A stretch of 64,000 bases of DNA, taken from contig CAUYUJ010013847.1 in the NCBI GenBank assembly GCA_963575745.1, positions 274,501 through 338,500 of the forward strand, in the 5' to 3' direction. The translations under genes were made by a program, and so were the position numbers. Origin of the DNA: Prorocentrum cordatum (lineage: Eukaryota; Sar; Dinophyceae; Prorocentrales; Prorocentraceae). The notes under the pieces are model-generated. The model worked only from the letters and a program-made list of their open reading frames with translations, was not told where the DNA came from and did no database searches. Within the stretch, counting starts at the first letter, position 1; every line of letters starts with the position of its first letter. This document shows positions 52,463 through 63,608 of the stretch, piece by piece.

Positions 52463-54175
52463 TTGTTCCAAACGATTGCGCTCAAGGGCCTCGCATCCTT
52501 GCATGAATTCCATTCGGTGAGATTTGATTTCGCGTTTCATGGCGGTCGGCATCGTCCGCCCTCCACCGAGGATCTATTGACGGCGTGGGGATTTGATCAG
52601 AATCTATATTACATGTTCAAACACTTGGAGCCTGAACAAAATATCATCACCTGTTTGGGCGCTATGATCAGGGCGCATGCGTTCCCCAACAGCAACAACT
52701 TTTGCGCGACGGGTGAGTTCAACGAGGGCATGCTGAAAGAAACTATGAACAAACTACTTGGGTACGGCTTGGTAGAATACAAAGGAGAGCAGGCGGGCAC
52801 CACTGAATGGCAACTCACCCGAGCTGGATCTAAAGCAGTCGTTCCAATACGGAGACTTGTGGGTCGCGGCCCTGCTGTCACCAAGAGGCCCGCGGATCAC
52901 ATCCCCATCACCGACCTTACCACTTTAGAATTGCTCGATATGCTTCGACGGGAGGGTTGGACATGGGAGCTCAAGCGAAAAGGCAGAGAAGCAGAACCAT
53001 ACGAGCATGGGAAGTCAAGCAAAATATTCCGCACCACTGGTTTGAAATTGCTAGGGGCATATGCTCATTGTCTCCTGATGGCAGAAGATATTGCCCACAT
53101 TCACGGGATTGTGAGGATTGAGCACGGCAAGAAAGCATCGTACTACACTAAGTTGTTGAAGTTCGATGCTCGTCCTGATCCAGATGGCGAATCTCGACCT
53201 GCCTTATGTTTGGACGATCCATTTGGTGGGGCTGTTCCCCTGGAGGACGCCGAGGCCGCAGATCTAGGTGGCGCTATGGCAGACGAGCTGTTTGGTAAAA
53301 GCGACGAAGGTAATGATGAACATGGAGAGGACGCAGAAGAGGAAGACGATGATTTCTTGGAGGATCTCTTCGATGACGAAGGTGACGACTCAGGCGGCCC
53401 CCCTGGCGGCCCAGGAGGATCAGACGGTCACGGCGGAGACGGGGGAGACGGCGACGGCGGCGCCACGGGTGGAGCAGAAGTTCTGGTCGTTGAGCCGTCG
53501 CCAGCTTCGCCGCGGTCGCATCATGGAGGTACGGCTACGCCTGTGGGCGGCACAGCTACGCCTGTGGGCGGTATGGCTACGCCGCTGCCACCGCCGTCGC
53601 CGCGCTCTCCTGAACCTGAAGAGTGTGACGGCGGCGCGGACTCACTTGTGGTACTACCGGTCGTCTCGCAGGAGGAACCTGCTCAGTATTCACCTTCCCC
53701 TTTGTCTCGTGAGCCTGGTGAAGGGGGCGGTGGTTCCGACGTACGTGGTGGCGAAGCTGAACGCAGCCCGACTCCAAGTCCAGCACCAAGCCAGCACCCA
53801 GACGACGCTGGGGCTGATGACTCCCCAGAGCCACCCCCAGATCCTCCACCTCCTGCTGTGCGCCATCGACGGGACGAGAATCACCGTTGGGGACAATTTC
53901 TCATGACGTGGGTAGTGCCATCAGCAGTGCGTGGTCCCCGTGGTGGCTGGCAGGCTACGTGCCCTCATCACAAGTTGAATGACAGAACTAGTTGCACCAA
54001 ACGAGTGAATATTCGTGCTGACGAGGATTCTGGCAGAGTGCTTTCGATGCTGAAAGCGTGGTGTTTGCATGGCGGCCTCGTGCACTACAAGAGAGACCAC
54101 GGTGCCATCGATCCCCGAGACTTACCTATTTTTTCAGAGGAGGTCCCCCGGGCTGGGCAAATGGTAGTCAAAGAA
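52463..54175 (+). CDS. Exon block 4 of the same gene
   Basis: The acceptor CTACTGCAG ends at 52462. The first ~240 residues are well-ordered (FQTIALKGLASLHEF, NIITCLGAMIRAHAFPNSNNFCATGEFNEGM, MLRREGWTWELKRKGR). An acidic run follows (EDAEEEDDDFLEDLFDDEGDD, shown here in part), then a Gly/Pro/Ser-rich linker with a 21-bp repeat (ATPVGG, about 53527-53590). A Cys/His segment comes after it (WQATCPHHKLNDRTSCTKRV), then LKAWCLHGGLVHYKRDHGAIDPRDLP. The Cys-His cluster could bind zinc. Coding character fades after about 54120-54175 where GT donors are available. The open frame continues to 54523 but reads a CT microsatellite. Confidence 0.6.
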
Positions 54176-54630
54176 ACCCAAGTCTCGTCAAGCGTCAAGC
54201 TCAAGGAGGGCCAGGGTATTTTGCGCACATGTCCTTCGCAAGCGTTGCTGTCTCGGGCCCTGGGCATGGCGCCCAAGCAGGCAGGACGCCTCTGGTTGAG
54301 CAAATCACCCTGGGCCCCTTTGAGCTTGACCACACTCTGTCTGCAAGTCTCCCCTCTCTACTTCTATCATCCTCGTGCCCCTTCATGTGTAATCCTTCGT
54401 TTGTCTCTCTCTCTCTCTCTCTCCTTTCTTTCAGTGCCTCCGTTTATGTCCTCCCTGCCGGGCCACTCTCGCTCCCTCTTTCCCTGGACCTGGCTGACCC
54501 CCAAATGTTTCTTCGAGCCTTAACCCCCCTTGAGCTCCGCGAAGGAGGGGAGCCCGAGAGAGGGGAGGGGAGGGCAGGGGAGGTCCGATGACGTAAGGAC
54601 GGAAGCGGAGAGCGGAGGGCCGTGTCGCAG

Positions 54631-54947
54631 CCCAGGCTCTCGACGAGGAGCTCGCGAGGCTCCCGCCGCCGACGGCCCCGCCGCTCTCGGACGAGCAGCT
54701 GGACGCAGAGGCGGCGGCTGCGGGTGGACGCGGCCGAGGGCGAGGAGGGCGAGGAGGACGAGGCGGAGACCCAGGCCGGGGCCGAGGGCGAGGACGCCGC
54801 GGCCGAGGCCGCGGTCAGGCTGGCCGGGGCCGAGGCGGCAGAGGCCGCGGCGCCGCCACGAGCGACGAGGACGAGAGCTCCAGCGGGAGCGGGAGCACGT
54901 CCAGTTCGGACTCTGACTCGGATTCAGGGTCGGACGATTCAGACTAA
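54631..54947 (+). CDS. Terminal exon 5: RGRG-rich and Ser/Asp tail, stop TAA
   Basis: This exon has no ATG of its own. After a TCGCAG acceptor-like site, the frame set by GCT at 54636 reads ALDEELARLPPPTAPPLSDEQLDAEAAAAGG (shown in parts: ALDEELARLPPPTAPPL, SDEQLDAEAAAA). It continues with a long RGRG/RGG region, then SDEDESSSGSGSTSSSDSD and a stop TAA at 54945-54947. RGG regions commonly bind RNA or DNA, and Ser/Asp tails are typical phosphorylation targets. The fit of frame, acidic end and stop makes this the likely C-terminus of the gene. Confidence 0.6.
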
Positions 54948-56995
54948 ACAGGATCTTTTCTTCTTCTGTCATTTGTGATCACTACAAGTGTACCGTTGTT
55001 GGAGGACAGTGTTGCGTGCATCTTCCCATGGCCCATGGGCCCAGTTGCTCTTTTTCCCCTGCCCCCCCGATTGCTCTTTTTGCACGCCCCCCACGAGCAA
55101 AGTGCCACCTTTGGGGCAGAACGTACTCAGCAGCGTTACGCAGTTACGATAGGGGGGCACGATGGGGAGCCACGATTCGTGGATAGAGATAAGACTCAAC
55201 AGGGTATGAGTATTAGGATATATATATATATATATATATACTAGGGGTTGCGTCTACTGATCTGAGACTTGGATCGTTATGTTACGCCCCTTTCACGTGC
55301 ATCTTACACGCCTCTCACGCGCCTCTCACACGCCGCCCACGGGCTTAGGATGCTTCTAAGGTCTAGGGGGTGGGCTCCGGGGGTATACGTTCTGATACAT
55401 GGGGCTACGTCCAGCGCATCTCACACGCCTCTCACGCGATTCTCACACGCCGCCCACGGGCTTAGGACCCGTCTAAGGTCTAGGGAGTGGGGTCTCGGGG
55501 TCTACGTTCTAATGCATGGGGCTACGTCTGCGCGCATCTCACACGCCTCTTGCGCGCCTCTCACAGGCCGCACACGGGCTTAGGATGCGTCTAAGGTCTA
55601 GGGAGTGGGGTCTCGGGGTCTACGTGCTAATACATGGGGCTGCGTCCACGCGCATCTCACACGCCTCTCACGCGCCTCTCACACGCCGCACACGGGCTTA
55701 GGATGCGCGTAAGGTCTAGGGAGTGGGGTCTAGGGGTATACTTCCTAATGCATGGGACTACGTCCACGCGCATCTCACACGCCTCTCACGCGCCTCTCAC
55801 ACGCCTCTCACACGCCGCCCACGGGCTTAGGATGCGTCTAAGGTCTAGGGAGTGGGGTCTGGGGGTATACTTTCTAATGTATGGGGCTACGTCTACGCGC
55901 ATCTCAGTATCTGTTCTTCTTCTTGCAGACTAAACAGTATAGTTTCTTTTTCTGTCATGTGTGATCGCTACAGTTGCACCGTTGTTGGAACAAGCGAGGC
56001 GGCCGGAGTTGCAGATGACAGTGTTGCGCGCATCTTCCCATGGCCCATGGGCCCAATTGCTCTTTTTCCCCTGCCCCCCCGATTGCTCTTTTTGCACGCC
56101 CCCCACGAGCAAAGTGCCACCTTTGCGGCAGAACATGCTCAGCAGCGTTACGCAGTTACGATAGGGGGCACGATGGGGAGCCACGATTCGTGGATAGAGA
56201 TAAGACTCAACAGGGTATGGGTATTGGGATACATATATCTATATACATATATTAGGGGCTGCGTCTACTGATCTGAGACTTGGATCGTCGTGTTACGCTT
56301 CTTTCACGTCCATCTCACAAGCCTCTCACGCGCCTCTCACACGCCGCACACGGGCTTAGGATGCGTCTAAGGTCTAGGGAGTGGGGTCTCGGGGTCTACG
56401 TTCTGATGCATGGGGCTACGTCCAGCACATCTCACACACCTCTCACGCGCCTCTCACACGGCGCCCACGGGCTCAGGATACGTCTAAGGTCTAGGGAGTG
56501 GGGTCTGGGGGTATACTTCCTAATGCATGGGACTACGTCCACGCGCATCTCACACGCCTCTCACGCGCCTCTCACACGCCTCTCACACGCCGCCCACGGG
56601 CGTAGGATGCGTCTAAGGTCTAGGGAGTAGGGTCTGGGGGTATACTTTCTAATGTATGGGGCTACGTCTACGCGCATCTCAATATCTGTTCTTCTTCTTG
56701 CAGACTGAACAGTATAGTTTCTTCTTCTGTCATGTGTGATCACTACAGTTGCACCGTTGTTGGAACAAGCGAGGCGGACAGAGTTGCAGAGTACAGTGTT
56801 GCGCGCATCTTCCCATGGCCCATGGGCCCAATTGCTCTTTTTCCCCTGCCCCCCCGATTGCTCTTTTTGCACGCCCCCCACGAGCAAAGTGCCACCTTTG
56901 CGGCAGAACATGCTCAGCAGCGTTACGCAGTTACGATAGGGGGCACGATGGGGAGCCACGATTCGTGGATAGAGATAAGGTCTACGTCTAGGGAG
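54948..56995. repeat. Triplicated 3'-end sequence separated by ~118-bp repeats
   Basis: Three copies of a roughly 300-bp segment begin with GACT(A/G)AACAG at about 54942, 55927 and 56702. They share CCATGGCCCATGGGCCCA, TTTTTCCCCTGCCCCCCCGA (20 bases) and GGGAGCCACGATTCGTGGAT. The second and third copies are preceded by CTTCTTCTTGCAG, an acceptor-like sequence. Between copies lie tandem ~118-bp units (ACACGCCTCTCACGCG, GGGCTTAGGATGCG, CTAAGGTCTAGGGAGTGGGG). An AT microsatellite is at 55219-55241. It looks like tandem duplication of the 3' UTR of the upstream gene with its last splice site. Confidence 0.75.
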
Positions 56996-57910
56996 TTGGG
57001 GTCTGGAGTTATTGATTATCATATGTTGGGTCTGAGGCATAGGGGTATCGGAGTCTAGGGCATTGGGCTCCAGGAGTCTACGGGGTCTGGGAATCTAGGG
57101 ATGCCCAACCGTGCCCAGAGAGGCGCCAGTAGAAATGTGGGGTCACTCGGCACTTCAGGCAACGAGCCTGACAAGGCAGGGAGCATGACGCAGACCGATG
57201 GGCCACCAGCAGGAGGCAAGCCTCGAGCTGCTGATCCAATTCGACGGTGGACGCGTGGGCAGATGTCACCCCTCGGCATGTCGGCCGGGCCGGGCCCGGG
57301 ACGGGGATGCCCTGTATGGCAGTGCCAGAAGTTCTACAGAGAATAGGGACTCAACACACGAGGTAAGCGAGGAGGATCAGGAGAGTCAGGAGATGGAGGA
57401 GGATGGAGACGGAGAAAATATGTAAGATGTCCAGGTCCTGAGAGGCGGAGGAACGAGGAGATGACAGGATGGAGGGGAGGATGTCTGATAGTGCTATCGC
57501 GGATGCAGTGCGATCACTCCTTCTGTTTGATCTGGTTTCTGTTTTGTCGAGTGCACCATGGCCAACAAACCAGACAATCATGCAGGAAGCCAGCCGGGCT
57601 GCCAACCAGCCGCCCACTAGACAGAACCAGCCAGCTAGACAAGAGCAAGACGTTACTATCCCCGTCTTTATCTTCTTACCCTGTCTCTCCAACCCGTCCC
57701 TCGTCGTCCCAATCCTACTCCCCATCTCCATTCCACCATACTCATCCTCATCCTCATCGTCCCTGGGTCTCCCTCCTGCGATTCTACCTGCGGGCCCATT
57801 CCTCACTCCTCCTATTCCGCTGCACTGCACTTCCTCACCTCCAACTCCACTCATCTCGCCCTGATCCCTTCCTCGTATCTCCCTCCTCTCTCCCTCGACA
57901 TACATATATC
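56996..57910. other. Spacer; one weak open frame
   Basis: A degenerate TCTAGGG/GGTCTGG repeat (56980-57095) is followed by an 81-codon open frame (57101-57346, MPNRAQRGASRNVGSLGTSG...) of unrecognised, Gly/Pro-rich composition that I do not call as a gene. After it come GAG-rich then C/T-rich tracts (57360-57890). Confidence 0.4.
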
Positions 57911-57996
57911 CATACATACACATTTACATACATGCATGCATACATACTTAAACATATACACACATGCATATTTGTATACGCACATACATACATACA

Positions 57997-58030
<34 letters not shown>

Positions 58031-58215
58031 CATACATACATATATACATACGTACATGCGTACATACATACATATACATACACACATACATACGAGCACA
58101 CATGTCTATCTATATCTATATACATATGTATGCACACACATGCAACCATACATACGCAACAACAACCATACACACATAAATATACACATACCTATAGACA
58201 TGCACACATGACTGC
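57905..58215. repeat. TACA/CATA microsatellite
   Basis: Tandem ACATACATACAT with TATA and CACA interruptions, about 300 bp. Open frames of Tyr/His/Thr/Ile come from the repeat. Confidence 0.9.
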
Positions 58216-59130
58216 TCTCATACATAAATGCATACATGTCGTTATCACGACCAACCGACCGTAAAGTATTTTCGCGACCGAATTCTGACAATGTTTATCA
58301 GACCCTTACTTGCCTTATCGTTGTCGGCGCAACCGCACTATACATCTGCAAACGTTCATGCATTCGAACAGAATCTGCTCTACCAAGCCTTACGGATGAC
58401 ACGTGTTCTGCTCCGCGCTATTCTAGTCATCGCTACGCCACTCCAGCATACTGTACTCCAGTCTCTTCAGCTACTCGGCGCACCTCGTGGGCGTCAGCTT
58501 CCTCCATCGCAAAGGGGGGCGCACCCAAACCACGCAGGCACATGTTCGACCTGGAACAACGCACAACATTACAAATGAACGCATGTTCACAACATTTCGC
58601 ATGTTTGGCACACTCGATGTGACGTTCACTGCGCTTGCGCTGGGTTCCACGGTCACAGCTGACACCATGTGCGGCCATGGCAGTAATAATGCGACGCGCG
58701 TGTGCTTTACCTGAGCCAGTCACACATCGTCCGCATTTGTGCGAAACAATGGCACTGAAGCAACAAATGTTCGTTTCGCTGCTCAAAGTCCCGATTCTTT
58801 CCCGAAAATACAGCACACGATCAATAAAAATGCGTTCGGTTGTGTCACGACGGTTTTATTTTGTTTTGCTTCTGAAAATTGTGCAAATGAGCGCGCGCAT
58901 GCGCAGCGCGCAGAAAACAACCCGACTGGGCCCAACAACTCCAGCAAAAACGAAAAACGTTTGAACCCAGGCAGAACAAACAAGAATTGATAGAGCATTT
59001 CGAATTCTGATGCGAAGACAACGTTTTTAATGTAAAACCAATGCAAAACACGCACAGTACACCCAAACAAGGCACCAATCGATGCGCGACAGCCCCAAAG
59101 CAAGTAGGGACCTCAGGCGCTGAAATGTGA
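58216..59130. other. Spacer, nothing recognised
   Basis: Lower-GC unique sequence, with no gene or RNA recognised on either strand. Confidence 0.4.
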
Positions 59131-59278
59131 CTCGGTCGGGCTCGGTCGGGCGCGGTCGGGCGCGGTCGGGCGCGGTCGGGCGCGGTCGGGCGCGGTCGGG
59201 CGGTTTGGTCGGGCGCGGTCGGGCGCGGTCGGGCGCGGTCGGGCGCGGTCGGGCGCGGTCGGGCGCGGTCGGGCGACG
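59131..59278. repeat. Decamer minisatellite GGGCGCGGTC, ~14 units
   Basis: About 14 tandem units of GGGCGCGGTC with one variant (CGGTTTGGTC) in the middle. It is an island of very high GC in a moderately GC region. Confidence 0.95.
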
Positions 59279-60160
59279 CGCGTGCGAGGGGCAGTGGGCC
59301 CTGATTCCAGACCCAATGAAATAACAACACTCGCGGTGTACAAATTGTCAATTTCCACAGTTTACAGCACAAAACGCATGGAAAAAACTACGTTTTGTTT
59401 TTTTTGCGCGCGTTTCGCTGTGACCACGCATTTTTTTATTTTTTTCAGCATCGAACCCCTTTAATCAAAAGGATGGTGCACTAGACATACGAAATCCAAT
59501 AAATTCCGACACGTGTCTTACGATTTCTTGTCCGCGGTGGAACAATATGACGCATTTTCGTTGCGACGCGCGCAGCGCAAACGGATTCAAAAATAAATGG
59601 TGAGCACCGCGAAAAACGCACTGGCGACAAAGAAATTCCATCACAACGACACCCAACATCACAATTCCAGAAATTGAAGAGCTGGAAATACATGTGATTC
59701 GTGCGAATTTGACTTTACACGGACGCGACCGCATGACGACAACACAGGCATGTATAAAACACTCGAAACGAAACGGTAACACATAAACAGATTAAGATCG
59801 TAAACGAAACAATCGCGACCGGCCGCAATGACCGCCTCTTCATTCGCATCTTCCGAAATAGCGAATCGCATCCCTTTAATGGAGGCGCCAGGACTTGTCC
59901 TGCCGCTATCGCCTGGGGCCAACCGAGCGCGCGCGTTCCTGTAGACGACGACGTGAAGACTAGGTGGTGGGTTGTGGGTTCATGAGTTGCTTAATCCGTG
60001 ATGTATTGGCTGGCGGTATGTTCGTTGGTTGGATGATTGGTTGATTGATGTGTGTTGGCGGCGACCATGCCGATGGTGCAATGCCCTATGTTGCACGGGC
60101 CCGCGGTCCCGCGGCCCACGCCTAACGCGCAAGAGCTCCAGTTAAATGTTTTAGACGGAG
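59279..60160. other. Spacer, nothing recognised
   Basis: Contains T-runs near 59395-59445. Open frames are short and unconvincing. No gene supported. Confidence 0.4.
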
Positions 60161-62560
60161 ATTTAAACCATGATTTTCGCGCGCCGCGGCAGATACGCGC
60201 ATTTCATATGCATCATTAGGAGGTTGGCGGCTGGAGTTGGTGATCCGCGCGGCCCCGTCCAATTGGCTACCGACGCATCAACGAGCGCGCGGGTCGCGCT
60301 GGTTCTGCTCCTGCGCGGCGCAACGCTGAAGGCGGATACACGCCAGCTTCGCGCAAGGGGCCGCGCGGCATAGCGTTGCGGCGTGCGCCGAGGCCGGCGT
60401 CGGCGCAGAGTTGCCGATCATTGCAGGGCTAGACCACGTGTTCATCACACGCAGCCCTTGCGCGAAACCCGAGGACGACAAGTTACTCCTGTTGGGTTAT
60501 GTTGCGACGCCGGGCGGGCCGCGGGAATCAGCAAGCCGCGAGCTTGCAAGTCTATCGGCGCGGCGGCGCGGCCAGCCGACTACCCACCCATACTTGAGAA
60601 CTATGCATTCATGGAAGGGCGGGTGCGCAATCTTGCGCGGCGCAGCGACAGGCAGGCGGTCCGCGCGCGTCGATTTTGACCCCGTCGTGAAGAGGAGGAG
60701 CGGACCTCCGAAGAGAGCCCGCCTCCGAATCACTTCGCAGAAGCGACCATCCCCGCGGGTGGGATTCCAACAAGTCGCCCCTTAGGTACGGGCTGATCGG
60801 CAGAGACCTGCCAGGGCTGAGGCTAATCCCTCGTCTCGCGCAAGCCAACCAGCCGCGGCCCCGCAGAAAGCGGGCGCGCGGCTGGCATGGCCTTCACACA
60901 TTCTCAGATCGTGAATCGGGTAGCCCAGCAGCCCGGGCGTCGGGCAGGCCGCCGACAAACGCGACGGCATGATCGGCAATGGCGAAGCGGAAGCGGAGGA
61001 GGGCCCCGCGAGTCCCGCGGAGGGCGAAGAGGGCATCGGGGAAGCCGAGCGCGCTTCGACGTCGCAGACTTCCAGGCTCCTTCCTTCCATCCCCCATCCT
61101 CATCCCGTCCCTCCCCCCCTCCCTCCCCCTCCCCCTCCCCCTCCCCCTCCCCCTCCCCCTCCCCCCCTCCCCCTTTTTGTTCCTCCCTCCTCTTCCTCGT
61201 CCACCTCCCCATGCAGCGTTTTCCTACTGTGGCGCTTCGTTCGGCCCCCCTCCCTCCACCTCCTCTCCCTCCCCCCCCTCCCCATCCCCCATCCCCTTCC
61301 ATTGATGAAGCGCGGCGGCGCTCGCCGCTGCTGTCACGCGCGCGGAACGCGACTAGCCATTGGCCCGAATCCAGGATCGTGGCCGCGCGAAGTGCGGCCC
61401 CGCGGGAGCCGGGCGGAGCTGCGGCCCGCGCTGGTCGCAGATTTGGCCGCGCGGCACAGCGGCGCGGCGATGCTCCGCGGCAGCCGCGGGAAGACGCCCT
61501 TGCCGCCGTTCGCGCTCGGCCGCATTCTGCGAGCACGAGCTGGGTCGCGAAGTGACGTGCCTACCTACCCAGACAGCAAAACTTGTCTTCGCTTGTCCAG
61601 CGGTTGCAGCGCGACTGCTCGCTGGCAGCCCATGGGGTCCATCGGCGCATTTAGGGGGCCCATCGACGCACATCGGGGGCCATAGAAGCCGGCCCGCATT
61701 GCTCTTCGATGGGGAAGGAAGGGGGAAGGGGGGAGGCGAAGCTGGCAGACGCGGGGAAGCCCTTCCCGCGCGGGGCCCCTGCCGATGCCAAGGGCCAAGG
61801 GCCAAGGGCAGAGCCCGCGCCCCATGGGCCTCCGCGGCGACGACCAAGGCACACCGCCGCAGGCCGCGGCCGCGGGCAGATTGTTGGAGGCCCCCGCGCG
61901 GTGGCACGGTCGCGGCCTGCGGCCCGCAGCGGCGACGACAGCTGGGGCCAGCGCAGCCTCCCCGCCCTGGGACGGCAGCGAAGGAAACTCGAGCGCGCTC
62001 GCATCCCGTCGCCCCGCCCGCAAGGACGGGGCCCCGCCCCTCTTTCGCTCGTAGCCTATAAATGTAGCCCAAGGCCCTCCACCCAGCGGGACCAAAGCCA
62101 TAGCGCTCCACCCATGGGCCCATGGGGCCCCGCCCACCGTCCACCCATTGGGCATGGGCTTCCGAAATGGGATCCGCCGATAAGGACTCACCCATGCGGC
62201 CCCGCCAACCTTTCCCCGCCCATAAGGCGCCGCCCACGTGGGTTTCACCGCCGCACGCGGTGCCCCCCTCAAGAGGCTTAGCCCATGCGGCCCCACCGCC
62301 CCACCCAGGGTGCCCCACAGCGGCGCCGCCCCGTGGCCCATGGATTACACCCTGTCGGACGCGCCCAGTGCCCCATCGGCGCAACAGAGAAGTTATTGCA
62401 TCTGCCCCATCCCCCATCCCATTGATCGCCCCCTCGTCTCTTGAATTGAGTTCCAGGGGTTGCACGCCGTGGATTGCGCCCCACCTGTCGCACTTCATGC
62501 GTTGCAGCCAGGAAGCTACATTCCACGCGTTGCGCTATTGGTTGTGATCTTGCCGTTGGC
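60161..62560. other. GC-rich non-coding stretch with C/T tracts and CCCATGGGGCCCC words
   Basis: Includes pyrimidine tracts of CCCTCC type (about 61100-61175, 61245-61300). At about 62110-62345 there is a degenerate repeat built on CCCATG(C/G)GGCCCCGCCCA. Long overlapping open frames on both strands are by-products of high GC. No protein family is recognised. Confidence 0.5.
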
Positions 62561-63278
62561 CATGGCCCAAGCTTGAGTTTCTAGATGTCGCGTTTGGTAT
62601 TCGTCGTTCGTCATTCGCCCCCCTGCTGCAGCATTAAACTTGAATTGTGCACGAATGTTATTTCATTCGCCCTGCGGTCTTGCCGTGCGCGCGCAACAAA
62701 GGATATAGTTCATGTTGCGAGTGCCACTGCTAGCCATGCACATGTATAAGTTACTATATACCGTTCGCGCTCATTACTAGCCCTAGCCGTGCACACGTGT
62801 CACGCACATGCCATACATGTATATTCATACACATATACATGTATATATACACATATATAGACACATATGTATACATATATATATATATATATATATTGCT
62901 CCATACCCTTTCCACCCACCCCCGCCCTCGCCTAGGTCCCATCACATCCCGTGGTCGTCCCGCCTCCCCCCGTCCCCGCTCGTTTCTTCCCTCTTCCCTC
63001 TCCCCTTCCTCCTCGCCCCTCCCTCCCTTTCCCGTTCGTAGTTCTCAGTCGTTATCTTCCTGCGGCAATTGTGTACTGCCGTTTGTTCTAGCATCGGACT
63101 GTTGTCTGTGCCACGGACACGAGATTCGCCCGATGTGTCGCTATGATTGTCGGGAACAGCCGCTGTTCGAGATCAGGATTTCGTAGCGCGATCTTGCTTC
63201 AGGTTTGTGAGAACGCGACCAGTTTCCAAGCCCCCCTCAGACTTTCGCCACTGCCACCTGCCAGCCTGGCCGTGCGCC
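62561..63278. other. Putative upstream region of the gene at 63279
   Basis: AT-rich with a CATA/TATA microsatellite (62815-62896), then C/T-rich sequence up to a possible first exon. No TATA box or other promoter element can be defended; dinoflagellate promoters usually lack one. Confidence 0.35.
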
Positions 63279-63608
63279 ATGGCGGGGAATTGGGAGGAGA
63301 TGTTTGGTTTCGGGGAGGCTTCTCCTGCTGACAAAGGGGCCTCGGCTTCTGGTCTCGGCGCTGGCACGCCGAGGGGTAAGACCAAAGCAGGAGGGGAGCA
63401 GCAGCAGTTAACTCCGACGGGATCCAGGTTGGCCAAAGGTTCTCGCCGGGCCAGAAAGAGAAGCCAAGACGGCGAGACAGGCGGTGGCGATGTGGACCCT
63501 GGGGAGCAGCCGGCGGGGTTCTCGGCAGCCCCCCCAGGGGAGGAAGGGCACCAGAGGACCGGAGGGGAGGGAGAGGGAGTGTGGGGAGGGGAGGAACGCA
63601 GGGGATGA
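63279..63608 (+). CDS. Probable first exon of a gene, Lys/Arg-rich N-terminus
   Basis: The ATG at 63279 sits in CGCCATGGCG, a favourable eukaryotic start context, and opens MAGNWEEMFGFGEASPADKG. A Ser/Gly-rich stretch and a basic cluster (RLAKGSRRARKRSQDGE) that could be a nuclear localisation signal follow. The frame runs to a TGA at 63606-63608, but after about 63480 it becomes repetitive Gly/Glu, so a splice donor probably lies earlier. The short Trp/Phe-rich start resembles N-termini I associate with the same dinoflagellate family as the 45.9-54.95 kb gene. That link is weak. Confidence 0.4.
   Translation: MAGNWEEMFGFGEASPADKGASASGLGAGTPRGKTKAGGEQQQLTPTGSRLAKGSRRARKRSQDGETGGGDVDPGEQPAGFSAAPPGEEGHQRTGGEGEGVWGGEERRG

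Noticed and set aside
55219-55241. TATA box
   Set aside because: A dinucleotide microsatellite inside a repeat with no gene start downstream; the same applies to 62868-62896.
60904-62498. Long open frames on both strands in the GC-rich right part
   Set aside because: They overlap each other, are Ala/Arg/Pro/Gly-rich and show no motif; they are expected from high GC.
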